Assembly (NCBI GenBank): GCA_002498845.1
Contig: DAJC01000059.1
Location: 1-43,707 of the forward strand
DNA: 43,707 bases
From: Thermoplasmatales archaeon UBA509
Lineage (GTDB): Archaea > Thermoplasmatota > Thermoplasmata > Thermoplasmatales > Thermoplasmataceae
Reading direction: 5' to 3'
A program made the position numbers and the translations under genes. Of this stretch, positions 23,478-33,133 are shown in pieces (position 1 is the stretch's first letter; every line of letters begins with the position of its first letter). Under the pieces are notes generated by a model. That model was not told the origin of the DNA, did no database searches, and was given only the letters and a program-made list of their open reading frames with translations.

Positions 23478-25499
23478 ATGGGAATCAGGCCGGAGAAGAT
23501 GATCAGGATAAGGATCATCGGATCAAACATGCGCAAGGATTCCATAATCACTGCGCTTCACGATGCCGGCGTAATACAGCTGGAACAGGTGGCGCCTGAT
23601 GTGTCAAAGCTCCTGGGGCAGGCAAAACCCGGGGAGAACTACAGGACAGTAAACACACTGCTCCAGAGGTTCAGGGGTTACGAGAACATCCTTCCTCCGT
23701 CTGAAGTCAGGACAAAGAAAACTTTCACTTCCATTTCCGAGCTTGTGAAGGAGGCCTCCAGCATTGATCTGGATGATCACCTTAGAACCCTGAAGGACCA
23801 GGAAACTGATCTCCTGGCAAGAATTAAGGAGATAGACAACAGGCTTTCTGTTGTGAAGGACCTCCAGGGGATCAAATATGATCTTTCAATCTTCAACGGC
23901 ACATCAATCATATCGTACATACTGAAGGACTGGGATGCCGAGGATCCGGTCACGGCAATAAAGGCAACAATTCCAGATGCATCAATAATACAGATAAACC
24001 GGAAGGTGTACATCGTGTCAATTCCGGCTGCAAGGGATTCTGATCTTGCAAGGATTGCCAACGACATGGGATTCAGGATAATCCATATCCCGGAGATGAC
24101 CGGGACACCTGAAGCCTACCTCAGCTACCTCACCCAGAAGAGGAAGGAAGATCAGGAATCCCTGGACAGGATACACGCTGAACTGGCCCACATCTCAGCC
24201 GACTACTATGAGCAAATTGCCCAGATAAGGGAACAGCTTGAGATCGAGAACAAGAAGCTTGAGGTTTCCGAGAAGCTGGCTTCCACCCAGGATGCCTTCG
24301 TGATGGAGGGCTGGGTTCCAAAGAGATATCTCCGGTCAACAGTGGAACTGGTGACCAGGGCAGCTGAGGGCAGCGTGCTTATCAACGAGGTTGAAACAAA
24401 GGATGTACCGCCAACGCTGCTTGAAAATCCAAAGAAATTCAGGATATTCGAGTTTTTCGTGAGATTCTACAGCCTTCCGCAGGAGTTCGAATTTGATCCC
24501 ACAATGATTTTCGGCATCATATTCCCAATATTCTTCGGCATAATGGTGGGAGATTGGGGATACGGCCTTGCCATACTTGCCCTTGCAATATGGATGGTGA
24601 GGAAACTATCCAGGCCTGGTAGCAGTACGATTCTCCCAAAGTCGCTTACCAGGTTCGCCATGACAATATTCGGCCGCAATCCGCTCCTGATACTTGGAAA
24701 AACGCTTATTCCCGCTTCAATTGTGGCCATTGCTGTTGGGCTTCTCTTCAACAACTTCTTCGGATTCCCCCTGCTTCCAGTGACAGTTTTCGAGACCAGC
24801 ACAGGATTTTCAGGAGCACATATTGGGGCGTTCCCTCCTACTCCCACTGTCATATTCCATGTCTCCTTCATGATACCAAAACTCCTGCTCTTCACCGGAT
24901 ACATCGGTCTGGCAATGGTCTCATTCGGCCTCATTCTGGGGCTTGTAAATGAGGCATCTCTTGGACACAGGAAGGGAGTTGCAGGAAAGATTGGGTGGCT
25001 CATGATGGCGTGGGGCATTGCAATATTCGGGCTGGACCTAATACACCAGCACAGTGGCCTTTCATTCAACATTCATACGGATCCAAGTGCAGTCCTCTCC
25101 ATCCTGGTATTTCTGGCAGGAATAATTGTGGTTGGAGTATCCGAGGGTACGCGGGGAGCTGTTGAAATCCCATCCATAATCAGCCACATCCTTTCATACA
25201 CCAGGATACTGGGGATACTCCTTGCTTCGGTGATTCTGGCGCAGGTCATTGACCTCATATTCATGAAAGGTGTGATGAAATCTCCAGCACTTGCCGTGGT
25301 GGGCATAATAATACTGATCCTGGGGCAGCTTTTCAACCTGGTCATTGCCATATTCGAGCCCGGCATACAGGGCGCAAGGCTGATCTATGTGGAATTCTTC
25401 TCAAAATTCTATTACGGTAACGGGAAGATTTTCCGGCCCTTCAGGACACAGAGAAAGTATACAAACCCGGCATACACCCTGGATCCGGAAAAGAAGTGA
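23478..25499 (+). CDS. atpI: A-type ATP synthase subunit I (membrane stator, a-like)
   Basis: 673 aa. Residues 1 to ~320 are cytoplasmic, with a helical hairpin and an alpha/beta lobe. The C-terminal ~350 residues contain seven to eight membrane helices, beginning IFGIIFPIFFGIMVGDWGYG. The conserved arginine needed for proton passage is in SHILSYTRILGILLAS, and the preceding EGTRGAVEIPS loop is typical of the family. It forms the proton half-channels against the K ring and binds the peripheral stalks. Its stop touches the stop of a convergent gene with no spacer. Confidence 0.94.
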   Translation: MGIRPEKMIRIRIIGSNMRKDSIITALHDAGVIQLEQVAPDVSKLLGQAKPGENYRTVNTLLQRFRGYENILPPSEVRTKKTFTSISELVKEASSIDLDDHLRTLKDQETDLLARIKEIDNRLSVVKDLQGIKYDLSIFNGTSIISYILKDWDAEDPVTAIKATIPDASIIQINRKVYIVSIPAARDSDLARIANDMGFRIIHIPEMTGTPEAYLSYLTQKRKEDQESLDRIHAELAHISADYYEQIAQIREQLEIENKKLEVSEKLASTQDAFVMEGWVPKRYLRSTVELVTRAAEGSVLINEVETKDVPPTLLENPKKFRIFEFFVRFYSLPQEFEFDPTMIFGIIFPIFFGIMVGDWGYGLAILALAIWMVRKLSRPGSSTILPKSLTRFAMTIFGRNPLLILGKTLIPASIVAIAVGLLFNNFFGFPLLPVTVFETSTGFSGAHIGAFPPTPTVIFHVSFMIPKLLLFTGYIGLAMVSFGLILGLVNEASLGHRKGVAGKIGWLMMAWGIAIFGLDLIHQHSGLSFNIHTDPSAVLSILVFLAGIIVVGVSEGTRGAVEIPSIISHILSYTRILGILLASVILAQVIDLIFMKGVMKSPALAVVGIIILILGQLFNLVIAIFEPGIQGARLIYVEFFSKFYYGNGKIFRPFRTQRKYTNPAYTLDPEKK

Positions 25500-25811
25500 T
25501 CAGGCCTTCTTTTCCCTTCCCACCATTACATATTTTCTGAAGCTGAATCCGGCCCAGGCTATTTCAATTACCCCGAAGGGCCATACACCTGCAAGGAACC
25601 CGTATGCCGAGGAAAATAAGCACATCACACCGAACATGAGGGTGAAGACCCTGTTCCTGTTCTCATATATGTAGAATATCATCATTATGACCAGAACAAC
25701 TGCACCATAGATATTCACAGGGGACAAAACCTGCATTGCAGGGGAGTTCATGGGCATAATAATTTGTTTGCATTGCCGTGCAGTTCTCATGAGTTGTGTT
25801 CCCGGCAACAC
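25500..25811 (-). CDS. small membrane protein, conserved-looking
   Basis: Up to 103 aa from 25811; ATG 25754 (84 aa) is possible and would remove the non-hydrophobic head. Three hydrophobic segments: VNIYGAVVLVIMMIFYIY, VFTLMFGVMCLFSSAYGFLAG, and FGVIEIAWAGFSF. The end WPFGVIEIAWAGFSFRKY resembles the tail of small archaeal/bacterial membrane proteins of unknown function. Convergent with atpI, stop to stop. No function proposed. Confidence 0.65.
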   Translation of the reverse strand: MLPGTQLMRTARQCKQIIMPMNSPAMQVLSPVNIYGAVVLVIMMIFYIYENRNRVFTLMFGVMCLFSSAYGFLAGVWPFGVIEIAWAGFSFRKYVMVGREKKA

Positions 25812-25917
25812 TTAACGTTGCCTGAACTGATCCGCTCATGGAGTAATCTCAGGATATCATGGTGCTGGATTGTCGGGAAGACCCGCAATGAAGTCAGAGA
25901 TTATATCTGCAGTTGCA

Positions 25918-26553
25918 TCAGATTATGAAATCGCTCTCAGCAGGTATGCGTATGAAATTGATGAGCTGGAAGGTATTTTTCATAAGACTGTTGCTGACCC
26001 TGCCACGTGGTTTTGTGGCAATCTTCCATCCCGTCTCCAGCCTGAGGGCCCATATTTCCTCCCGGAGCACATCCCTGAAGGCATCCATTTCTTCCGGGTT
26101 GCGGAACGATATTGAGGCAACAAAGTTGTAGCCTCTCCTGCCACGCCTGCCTGTGCGCTTTCTCAGGGCCACTGAGTATGCGGTTGTTATATCGATGTCC
26201 ACAGCACTGAGATCCATGATATTGCGAACGAACCTTGGATGGTAGAAGTCACTGATCCGCCTGTCACGACGGGCATTGGTCAGCACAATATGGCTGCTGA
26301 AAACGTCCGGAGGGGTACTTTCCTCAAACATCGCCCCATACAGGCGGAAAAAGAATGCGTGAAGCCTTTCCAGACCTCCCTGTGAGGTGCTGTATATGAA
26401 AAACCTTCTTGATGTATGGGTGGATATTGCGAGAAAGCGGTTTTCCTGCCCGTCAGGGGGAAGCAGCAGGTAGGATTTCTCTCCATAAAGAAGGCTGTCT
26501 GTGCGTATATCGTCCTGTGTGAATATGATCTCCTCCCATTTTCCGCTTTCCAT
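25918..26553 (-). CDS. hypothetical protein (211 aa)
   Basis: ATG 26553 with a TATA-like AT-rich stretch about 28 nt upstream and no ribosome site, so leaderless. The protein mixes beta-prone and basic regions. RKRTGRRGRRGYNFVASISF near residue 130 is strongly basic and glycine-rich, suggesting RNA or phosphate contact. No catalytic motif, cysteine cluster or membrane span was found. I recognise no family. Confidence 0.6.
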   Translation of the reverse strand: MESGKWEEIIFTQDDIRTDSLLYGEKSYLLLPPDGQENRFLAISTHTSRRFFIYSTSQGGLERLHAFFFRLYGAMFEESTPPDVFSSHIVLTNARRDRRISDFYHPRFVRNIMDLSAVDIDITTAYSVALRKRTGRRGRRGYNFVASISFRNPEEMDAFRDVLREEIWALRLETGWKIATKPRGRVSNSLMKNTFQLINFIRIPAESDFII

Positions 26554-26643
26554 GGAGATGGGTTAAGGGAAGCAGTATGATTATTCTTATGGTTCTGTGC
26601 TGGCATTGCCAAAAAAACACCCAATGTTCTGGGAGATTCAGAC

Positions 26644-26653
26644 AAATATAATA
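26644..26653 (+). promoter_or_regulatory. TATA box of the S9 peptidase gene
   Basis: AAATATAATA, centred ~27 nt before the ATG at 26675, fitting a leaderless transcript like most first genes in this window. Confidence 0.5.
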
Positions 26654-26674
26654 CTGACATGTAAATAAGTCCCC

Positions 26675-28540
26675 ATGGTTAGGGAACAGACTCCACAGGA
26701 TTACCTTGACATGCGATCCATTTCGGGCGTGAATGTTTCAGGCAACGGACGCATGATATCGATAATGTCATCTGCCACATACCACGAGAAGAAGAAACCA
26801 ACTGCATCTGATGTTGTTATGTTTGATGCTGAAACGGGCAGCGAGATCAAAAGATTCGGCGGAGACGGGTCGCGAAACCATGATTCAAGATTCAGCCCTG
26901 ACGGGAAGAGGATTGCATACCTGAGCAGAACTGGAGAAAAGAATGAACTGGTCATATCCGATCTGGATACGGGACAGGCGGAAAGGCTGGTTCTTGAGGG
27001 GAATCCCCAGGACTTACAGTGGGCGGATTCTTCCTCACTGTACATACTGATGACGGAACCCGAACCAGCGGAAATCCATGAAAGGAAAGAGAATGGCGAT
27101 GACGGCTTCTACTTCGAGGAGGAGGACCGTTTCACATCAATCTTCCTCTACAGGCCAGGATACGGGCTTCAGCAGATCACCAGGGGAGTACAGGTATGGG
27201 AGTTCACTGCGGGCAGCGAACTGGTTGCCATGGTGACTTCAGAGAAGCCCCAGGAGTATTCATGGTACCACACTTCAATTTCAGTAATGAGCAGGGATGA
27301 CTGGCACATAAGGAATCTGTATAAGCCTGAATGGAGGGCTGTTGCAAGGCCGCGTATATCCCATGACGGGAAGAGGATAGCATTCCTGGAGTCCCTGTGG
27401 AGCGATCGTGGTGTAACTGCCGGGGACATTCTCATTTGCGACACGGATGGATCAGCCCCTGTGAATATTACCGATGGGATTGAGAAGAGTTTCTGCGATA
27501 TGTTCTGGAAAAAGGACGGAAGCCTGTACACCCTGTGGACGAAGGAATGCAGCTACGGCATATCCATATACAGTGGAACCAGCTTCACTGATGTGATGAT
27601 GGAGGAAGGAACTGTAATGCCGGTCTTCGCACCGGAATTCCAGCCTCTGGGGAAGGGTTACGCAATGGTGATTCAGGATGCCAGATCACCACAGGAACTT
27701 TACCGGATAGCAGAAGGGAAAATCAGGAGAGTATCATCCGAGAACCAGAAACTGCGCGAATGCGTGGCGTATCCCAGCGAGGTCATAAGGTGGGAATCCT
27801 CAGACGGCACAGGCATTTATGGCATATTCAGGTCAGCTGGAAAGGACAGGCCTGTTGTGGTATATGTCCATGGCGGCCCCACATCCTATTCACCCGTTGC
27901 ATTCATTGATAGAAGCACCTATTTGATTTCCAAAGGTTTCTCGGTATTTCTGCCCAACTACAGGGGAAGCATAGGGAAGGGGAGGAAATATGCCGAGGCC
28001 AACCGCGGGGACATGGGCGGCATGGACCTGCAGGACATCCTTGCAGGCATGGATTTCCTTGTCAGCAGCGGCCGCACATCAACCGCCAGGTGGTTCATAA
28101 CAGGTGGGTCATATGGGGGTTTCATGACATCCTGGGCCATAACACAGACCGACCGTTTCTCCGCTGCAGTGGGACTCTTTGGCATATCGGACTGGTTCAG
28201 TTTCCATGGAACAACAAACATACCGGACTGGGACAGCATACATTACGATGCATCCCCGTACAGCGGAGATACATACAGGAAGTTTTCAGCAATGGATCAT
28301 CTGGGCAGGGTACGGACTCCTGTTCTGCTGATGCATGGAGTTGATGATCCATGTGTGCCAGTAGGGCAGTACCTGCAGTTCTACAGGGGATTAAAGGATC
28401 TTGGAAAAGAGGTAAGGCTTCTTCTCTTTCCCCGTGAGGGGCATGGATTTACTGAAAAGAAACATATAATCATGAATATGGAGGAAACCGTCAAATGGTT
28501 CAGGAAATATTCACCCCAGGGTTTTGCTGACGAACCCTGA
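26675..28540 (+). CDS. S9 family serine peptidase (acylaminoacyl-peptidase-like)
   Basis: 621 aa. Residues ~1-370 are repeated DGKRIAYLSRTG / HDGKRIAFLESLW blade sequences of a beta-propeller. The C-terminal alpha/beta-hydrolase domain begins near PVVVYVHGGPTSYSP (oxyanion HGGP). The triad is Ser479 in ITGGSYGGFMTSW, Asp558 in MHGVDDPCVPV and His590 in REGHGF. No signal peptide, so cytoplasmic. It probably trims N-acylated amino acids or short peptides from small substrates that enter the propeller. Its end overlaps the convergent aminotransferase gene by 30 nt. Confidence 0.92.
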   Translation: MVREQTPQDYLDMRSISGVNVSGNGRMISIMSSATYHEKKKPTASDVVMFDAETGSEIKRFGGDGSRNHDSRFSPDGKRIAYLSRTGEKNELVISDLDTGQAERLVLEGNPQDLQWADSSSLYILMTEPEPAEIHERKENGDDGFYFEEEDRFTSIFLYRPGYGLQQITRGVQVWEFTAGSELVAMVTSEKPQEYSWYHTSISVMSRDDWHIRNLYKPEWRAVARPRISHDGKRIAFLESLWSDRGVTAGDILICDTDGSAPVNITDGIEKSFCDMFWKKDGSLYTLWTKECSYGISIYSGTSFTDVMMEEGTVMPVFAPEFQPLGKGYAMVIQDARSPQELYRIAEGKIRRVSSENQKLRECVAYPSEVIRWESSDGTGIYGIFRSAGKDRPVVVYVHGGPTSYSPVAFIDRSTYLISKGFSVFLPNYRGSIGKGRKYAEANRGDMGGMDLQDILAGMDFLVSSGRTSTARWFITGGSYGGFMTSWAITQTDRFSAAVGLFGISDWFSFHGTTNIPDWDSIHYDASPYSGDTYRKFSAMDHLGRVRTPVLLMHGVDDPCVPVGQYLQFYRGLKDLGKEVRLLLFPREGHGFTEKKHIIMNMEETVKWFRKYSPQGFADEP

Positions 28541-29569
28541 GAACACCTCCATGGCTTTTTTGAACTCATCCGGTGCCCCTGTGAAGCACAGCCTGAAGGC
28601 GTTAGGCTGGCCGAAATAGTCGCCTGGATCCAGGAACAGGCCGTATCTTTCAAGTGCAGTGGTGCACAGGCCAACAGAATCAATGTTTCCGGAATATCTT
28701 ATGAGCGCGAAGGGCGCGTGCCTTGGCGGAACCCATGAGAGTGCAGGGCTGCTTTCAACAACTGCAGAAAGCGCCCTGAGGTTGGGCTCCACAACTGATC
28801 TTGCCCTTTCCTGGAATCTCTTCCTGTTAAGGAGGCACTGGCCGGCTATCCAGAGTGGATAGGACGGGTTTCTTGTCCCTGTTATGTCCCTTAACCTTTC
28901 AAGTATCCTGATCCTCTCCGGTGTTGTCACAATCCATCCAACACGCATTCCGGAAAAGCCGTAGAACTTCGTCATGCTGCCGTTGACCATCAGGTCCTGC
29001 TGGCCATCATACACGCTTGTGGGGCGGTCTTCAAGAGTGAACTCAAGAAATGCTTCGTCCACGTAAACGAAATCTCCAGTGGAAACTGATCCCCTGATCT
29101 GTTCCAGGTATTTCCTGTCATGAAGGCTTCCCAGTGGGTTGTTTGGATTCGACATGAAAACGGCCTTTCTTTCATGGGCGGCAGATATCATTCCAGGAAG
29201 CCTGTGGAAGGGCGCAGTTCTTGTCCTGACTCCCATGTTTGCCGGAACATTGAATATGGGCTCATATTCAGGAACCCCCGTGAATACATCTGCATCCATG
29301 GACTTTGCCAGAAGGCTGATGAGGAAAATGGCCTCGGATCCGCCTGTTGTCAGGAAGATCTCCCTTGGATCATAGCCGTAAAGATCCGAAAGGATGTTTC
29401 TGAAGTATTCCTCAGGATTGTCCGCATCGCGCTTCATGTCCTCAAGTGATGTATCAACTCCCATGCTCTTGAAATCAGGCTCGGGGAGCCCGCTGAGGGA
29501 AAGGTTGTACCTGGCAAGGTGCATTTTCTCCTCAATCCATCTCAGAAGCCTGATGTCCTCAGGAAACAT
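28511..29569 (-). CDS. class I/II PLP aminotransferase
   Basis: 352 aa from ATG 29569 (a GTG lies at 29578); GGAGG lies 11 nt before the ATG, inside the end of the epimerase gene. Fold-type I marks: GYDPREIFLTTGGSEAIF, NPNNPLGS, VYVDEAFLEF and the PLP lysine in SMTKFYGFSGMRVGW. The small-domain arginine region (NAFRLCFTG) is near the C-terminus. The pattern resembles histidinol-phosphate and aspartate/aromatic aminotransferases; substrate cannot be read from sequence alone. It follows the epimerase with a near overlap. Given aromatic genes nearby, a tyrosine or aromatic role is possible. Confidence 0.82.
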   Translation of the reverse strand: MFPEDIRLLRWIEEKMHLARYNLSLSGLPEPDFKSMGVDTSLEDMKRDADNPEEYFRNILSDLYGYDPREIFLTTGGSEAIFLISLLAKSMDADVFTGVPEYEPIFNVPANMGVRTRTAPFHRLPGMISAAHERKAVFMSNPNNPLGSLHDRKYLEQIRGSVSTGDFVYVDEAFLEFTLEDRPTSVYDGQQDLMVNGSMTKFYGFSGMRVGWIVTTPERIRILERLRDITGTRNPSYPLWIAGQCLLNRKRFQERARSVVEPNLRALSAVVESSPALSWVPPRHAPFALIRYSGNIDSVGLCTTALERYGLFLDPGDYFGQPNAFRLCFTGAPDEFKKAMEVFSGFVSKTLG

Positions 29570-29574
29570 GGAAA

Positions 29575-30540
29575 TCACTTCCTCCAGCCCATCTGTTCCA
29601 GGGTCTCGGCAACAGCAACGTCCACTGATCCGTCGCTGTCATACTTATTGGTCCACCCTGTGGAAAAGAGCTTGTTCACGTCCAGCTGCGCAACCTTCAC
29701 ATCCCCTGCCCATCCTCTTCCATCGATGCCGCCGGTGTACCTGAACTTAACCTTCGGCAGGCCCATCCTTTCGGCAACAGTATGCGCAATCTTTGTCACG
29801 GATGTCGTCTCCCTGTTTCCAAGGTTTATTATGTCGGTTTTTGCAGATTTCTCGTGCACGTGTATCATGGAGCCCACACAGTCCTGGACATGCATGTACG
29901 ATTTTCTCTGAGTCCCGTCTCCAAGTATCTCAAGTTCCTCAGGGTTCTTCTGGAGCTTCCTGATGAAATCAAAAATAACGCCATGAGTGGAGTTCTTTCC
30001 AACTATGTTGGCAAACCTGAATATGGTTCCCCTTATGCCGTAATAGTGTGAGTATGAAGTTATGAAGCCTTCCCCGGCCATCTTGGAGGCACCGTAACTT
30101 GATATGGGCATGTACGGCCCATAATTCTCAGGGGTGGGTAGAACAGCCGCCTCGCCGTATACTGTGGAGCTGGATGCAAACAGGATCTCACCCACATCGT
30201 TTTTCCTCATGTATTCCAGCAGGTTGAATGTTCCAGCAACATTGTTCTGGAAATCCACCTCGGGACCGTTGGAGCCGTTTCTCACGTCAGAGTTTGCAGC
30301 CAGATGCACAACCACGTCCACGTCCCCCAGATCGCTGCGTTCACTGAGGGAGGAGATGTCCGCCCTGAGAAACCTGAAATCCTTCTTATTCAGGTACTTG
30401 CTGATATATCTCTCATCCACATTGGAAAGATTATCCACAACAGTTATACGGTTGCTTTCAGCCAGCTTTTCCACCATGTTGGAACCTATGAAGCCAGCTC
30501 CGCCAGTTATCAAAATATGTTTCCCCTTCAACAGTTTCAC
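29575..30540 (-). CDS. NAD-dependent sugar-nucleotide epimerase/dehydratase
   Basis: 321 aa, GTG start at 30540. Extended SDR: HILITGGAGFIGSN (NAD-binding), VVHLAANSDVRN, FASSSTVYGE and the catalytic YGASK (Tyr-x-x-x-Lys). MHVQDCV and GWAGDV are usual epimerase-family blocks near the C-terminus. Probably acts on a UDP- or dTDP-hexose for glycan synthesis, GalE-like. Substrate is not decided by the sequence. Its end lies over the start of the aminotransferase, so the two may serve one amino-sugar pathway, which is inference. Confidence 0.85.
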   Translation of the reverse strand: MKLLKGKHILITGGAGFIGSNMVEKLAESNRITVVDNLSNVDERYISKYLNKKDFRFLRADISSLSERSDLGDVDVVVHLAANSDVRNGSNGPEVDFQNNVAGTFNLLEYMRKNDVGEILFASSSTVYGEAAVLPTPENYGPYMPISSYGASKMAGEGFITSYSHYYGIRGTIFRFANIVGKNSTHGVIFDFIRKLQKNPEELEILGDGTQRKSYMHVQDCVGSMIHVHEKSAKTDIINLGNRETTSVTKIAHTVAERMGLPKVKFRYTGGIDGRGWAGDVKVAQLDVNKLFSTGWTNKYDSDGSVDVAVAETLEQMGWRK

Positions 30541-30582
30541 TCATGCTGTTATTCTCTTGGCTCTCAAATAGGATTCGGTCTT

Positions 30583-31731
30583 TCAGATTCTGTAGTCCCG
30601 GTATCCCAGATAAAACGCCAGATCATAAGCAATCTTCACAAGGGCAGCTGAAAAGAACACTCCCTGCGGGAACAATTCCATGAATACGCCGGCTATTCCA
30701 GGTCCCGGAATCTGGAATCCGTTCCTTACCGCCAGGAAGCTGGAATTTGCGGAAACCCTGGAATCCATGGGGATTCTGGTGTTCACGAAGCTGTCCCTGG
30801 CAGGAACGTCCATCTGGCTTGTGCTCTGCCTGAGGAAAAGAAACATCTCGCTTATTGCCAGCATGTGGAAAACCGGCACCATGAAAAGCATCACGTTGCT
30901 TACGAGGTGCGTGTATACCATTGTCCGCACAAGCCCGATCCTTCCTGAAAGATATCCAGAGGCTACAACTGACAGGGCAGTGATTATGTTCACAGCTATG
31001 AATATGAGGCCTGCCTGGGAGAGCGTAATATGGTATACTTCCTGAAACCACAGGGAAATTACTGCTGTATTCACCAGGCCACCCCCCAGGGAATCGGCAG
31101 AAAAGAGAATCATCAGCCTTCGAACATCAGACCTGACAGCAGGATCGGGAATGGATTTTCCTTTTTCATGCCGAACAACATCAGGAAATTTAAGCGGGAT
31201 GTAGAGAATTATCTGCAATGCAGCAAGGATGAGATCAACCAGGAATATGAGGGTAAAGTCATTGGCCCCAAGGGTGAAGAGGAAATATGAGGCAATTGCA
31301 CCGCTCCCATAGGAAGCAAAATTGTAGAGGGTGAACATGGCATTCTTCTCCTTCTGGTTCTCGGAATACGAGCTGATGGTGAACTGCTCCAGGGACTGGT
31401 TAACCGAGAAATCCCGGCCCCCCAGGGACACCCCTCCCACAACTATGGCAGCAATAAGGGCAAGAGGGCTGCGGCCCAGGAATAGAATTATCATTGCCGC
31501 AAGAAGGATGGAGGAAAGAAAGAGAAGCCTGGTCTTTGTGCGCCATGTCAGGGCAGTATATGTGTAAAGAAATACAGTGGAAATCCCAATGCTGGCAAAT
31601 ATGACAAGGGATGTGTCCAGGGGCGAATATCCGTGAGCGGACAGAAAGAAGGGCACACTGATTGCAAGTGATGCAAATATGAAGGATCTTGTGGATTTCG
31701 TCACCGATAGGAGAATACTGCCCCTGTGCAT
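30583..31731 (-). CDS. MFS transporter
   Basis: 382 aa with about twelve hydrophobic segments and a central hydrophilic loop (PDVVRHEKGKSIPDPAVRS). The motif FLRQSTSQMDVPARDSFVNT before the second-half loop is frequent in archaeal MFS carriers of unknown substrate. The N-terminus starts with a short basic stretch. Upstream of the epimerase on the same strand, 42 bp apart, but not obviously coupled. Substrate unknown; an efflux or small-solute role is possible. Confidence 0.82.
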   Translation of the reverse strand: MHRGSILLSVTKSTRSFIFASLAISVPFFLSAHGYSPLDTSLVIFASIGISTVFLYTYTALTWRTKTRLLFLSSILLAAMIILFLGRSPLALIAAIVVGGVSLGGRDFSVNQSLEQFTISSYSENQKEKNAMFTLYNFASYGSGAIASYFLFTLGANDFTLIFLVDLILAALQIILYIPLKFPDVVRHEKGKSIPDPAVRSDVRRLMILFSADSLGGGLVNTAVISLWFQEVYHITLSQAGLIFIAVNIITALSVVASGYLSGRIGLVRTMVYTHLVSNVMLFMVPVFHMLAISEMFLFLRQSTSQMDVPARDSFVNTRIPMDSRVSANSSFLAVRNGFQIPGPGIAGVFMELFPQGVFFSAALVKIAYDLAFYLGYRDYRI

Positions 31732-31927
31732 GCAGCATGTGAGCCTCCATGGGGTTTTAACATTTGGCGTCCATGAGCACTGGGGCGCCCGGAATCACCT
31801 ATGAAAGGACAGCTGAGTGCTGATGTTCACTGGCTGATGGGGCCCGATCCGGCTTCAGATTCTGTCCTTCGTTCATTTCTCTGGAAAACAGCCTGTTTTC
31901 CTGCTTTTATGTGAGAAAGCGCATGGG

Positions 31928-31937
31928 AAAATTTTTA
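31928..31937 (+). promoter_or_regulatory. TATA-like box of the flavoprotein gene
   Basis: AAAATTTTTA, centred ~28 nt before the ATG at 31961. The rest of the 229-bp gap (31732-31960) shows no further clear structure. Confidence 0.4.
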
Positions 31938-31960
31938 CCCATGCCTGAATTCGATATTGC

Positions 31961-33133
31961 ATGCCGAAAAAAGTCGTGGTTGTTGGGGCAGGTGCCGGAG
32001 GAGGACTGGCAGCCAGCAGGGTGAGGAAGATGGTGCCGGAAGGTGAAGCTGAGATTACCGTAATCGATAAAACAGGAAGAACAGATTTCCAGCCATCCTA
32101 CACGCTGGTGGCACTGGGGAACAGGGACCCGTCCCAGATAAGCGTAAGCATGGACAGGTTTGCAAAAATTGGCATCAGATCAATAAAGGGAGAAGTAACA
32201 GGAGTGGACGTCAGGAATCGCACAGTGTCCGTTGGAACTGAGAAGATATCATACGATACTCTCATCCTCTCGCCCGGAGTGAAGTTCGATGGACAGTCCT
32301 TCCCCGGTTATGATAGCGCCTATCACTTCTGGGACATGGAGAATTCCATGGCGCTCAGGAAGAAGCTTTCAGCGTTCCGTGGGGGAAAGATTGTGATTGG
32401 GGTTACAACTCAGATGTACAAATGCCCGCCTGTCCCATGGGAGATGGCCATGATGCTGGATGAGTATTTTCGGGCAAAGGGCTTGAGGGACAAGGTTGAA
32501 ATCACAGTTGCCCACTGGACAAAGAAACCAATGGCCATGTTTGGCCCGGTCATATCAGACCCTGTGGCCGGATGGCTGGAGGAGAAGGGGATCAACAGCA
32601 TAAACGGATTCAAGCTTGCCAGCATTGACGGGGAAGGCCAGAAACTGGTGGGGGAATCCGGTGAAAGCGTGGATTATGATCTGGCAATAGTGGCGCCGCC
32701 ACACAGGGCACCCGACTTCATTTCCGGTAACCCTGACCTAACATCCAGAAACGGCTGGCTGGATTCAAATACAAAGAACTTCAGGAACAGGAGCTATGAT
32801 GACGTGTATGCCATAGGTGACGCCATAGCACCATCCATAGGAATCGGCATGGCCGGAGTGTTTGCGCACTTCCAGGCCGATACTGCTGCATCGTACGTTG
32901 CTGGGGACATAATTGGATCATATGATCCCATACCATACAACACAATAGGGCTATGCGCATCTGACACTGGCGACGCAGGATGGATCGCTTACTGCGACTT
33001 CAAGAGCAAGATTGCCGATTCCAGAACTCCATTTCCGGACTGCAGGTCCATGGGGAGGAGCAGATTACTGAAGGTTGCCCATGCAATCTACGAGAAATAT
33101 TTCCTGGCAAGCATATATGGAGGCTGGTACTGA
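31961..33133 (+). CDS. FAD-dependent sulfide:quinone oxidoreductase-like protein
   Basis: 390 aa. The FAD-binding start is KKVVVVGAGAGGGLAASRV, then YDTLILSPGVKFDG. A redox cysteine lies in TTQMYKCPPVPWEMA and two more in LCASDTGDAGWIAYCDF. The NAD/FAD second site is YAIGDAIAPSIGIGMAG. The cysteine pattern and C-terminal hydrophobic/amphipathic helix fit the sulfide:quinone oxidoreductase family, which oxidises sulfide at the membrane and reduces quinone; other flavoproteins with the same fold (NADH dehydrogenase II-like) are alternatives. It overlaps the next gene by 1 nt. Confidence 0.8.
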   Translation: MPKKVVVVGAGAGGGLAASRVRKMVPEGEAEITVIDKTGRTDFQPSYTLVALGNRDPSQISVSMDRFAKIGIRSIKGEVTGVDVRNRTVSVGTEKISYDTLILSPGVKFDGQSFPGYDSAYHFWDMENSMALRKKLSAFRGGKIVIGVTTQMYKCPPVPWEMAMMLDEYFRAKGLRDKVEITVAHWTKKPMAMFGPVISDPVAGWLEEKGINSINGFKLASIDGEGQKLVGESGESVDYDLAIVAPPHRAPDFISGNPDLTSRNGWLDSNTKNFRNRSYDDVYAIGDAIAPSIGIGMAGVFAHFQADTAASYVAGDIIGSYDPIPYNTIGLCASDTGDAGWIAYCDFKSKIADSRTPFPDCRSMGRSRLLKVAHAIYEKYFLASIYGGWY

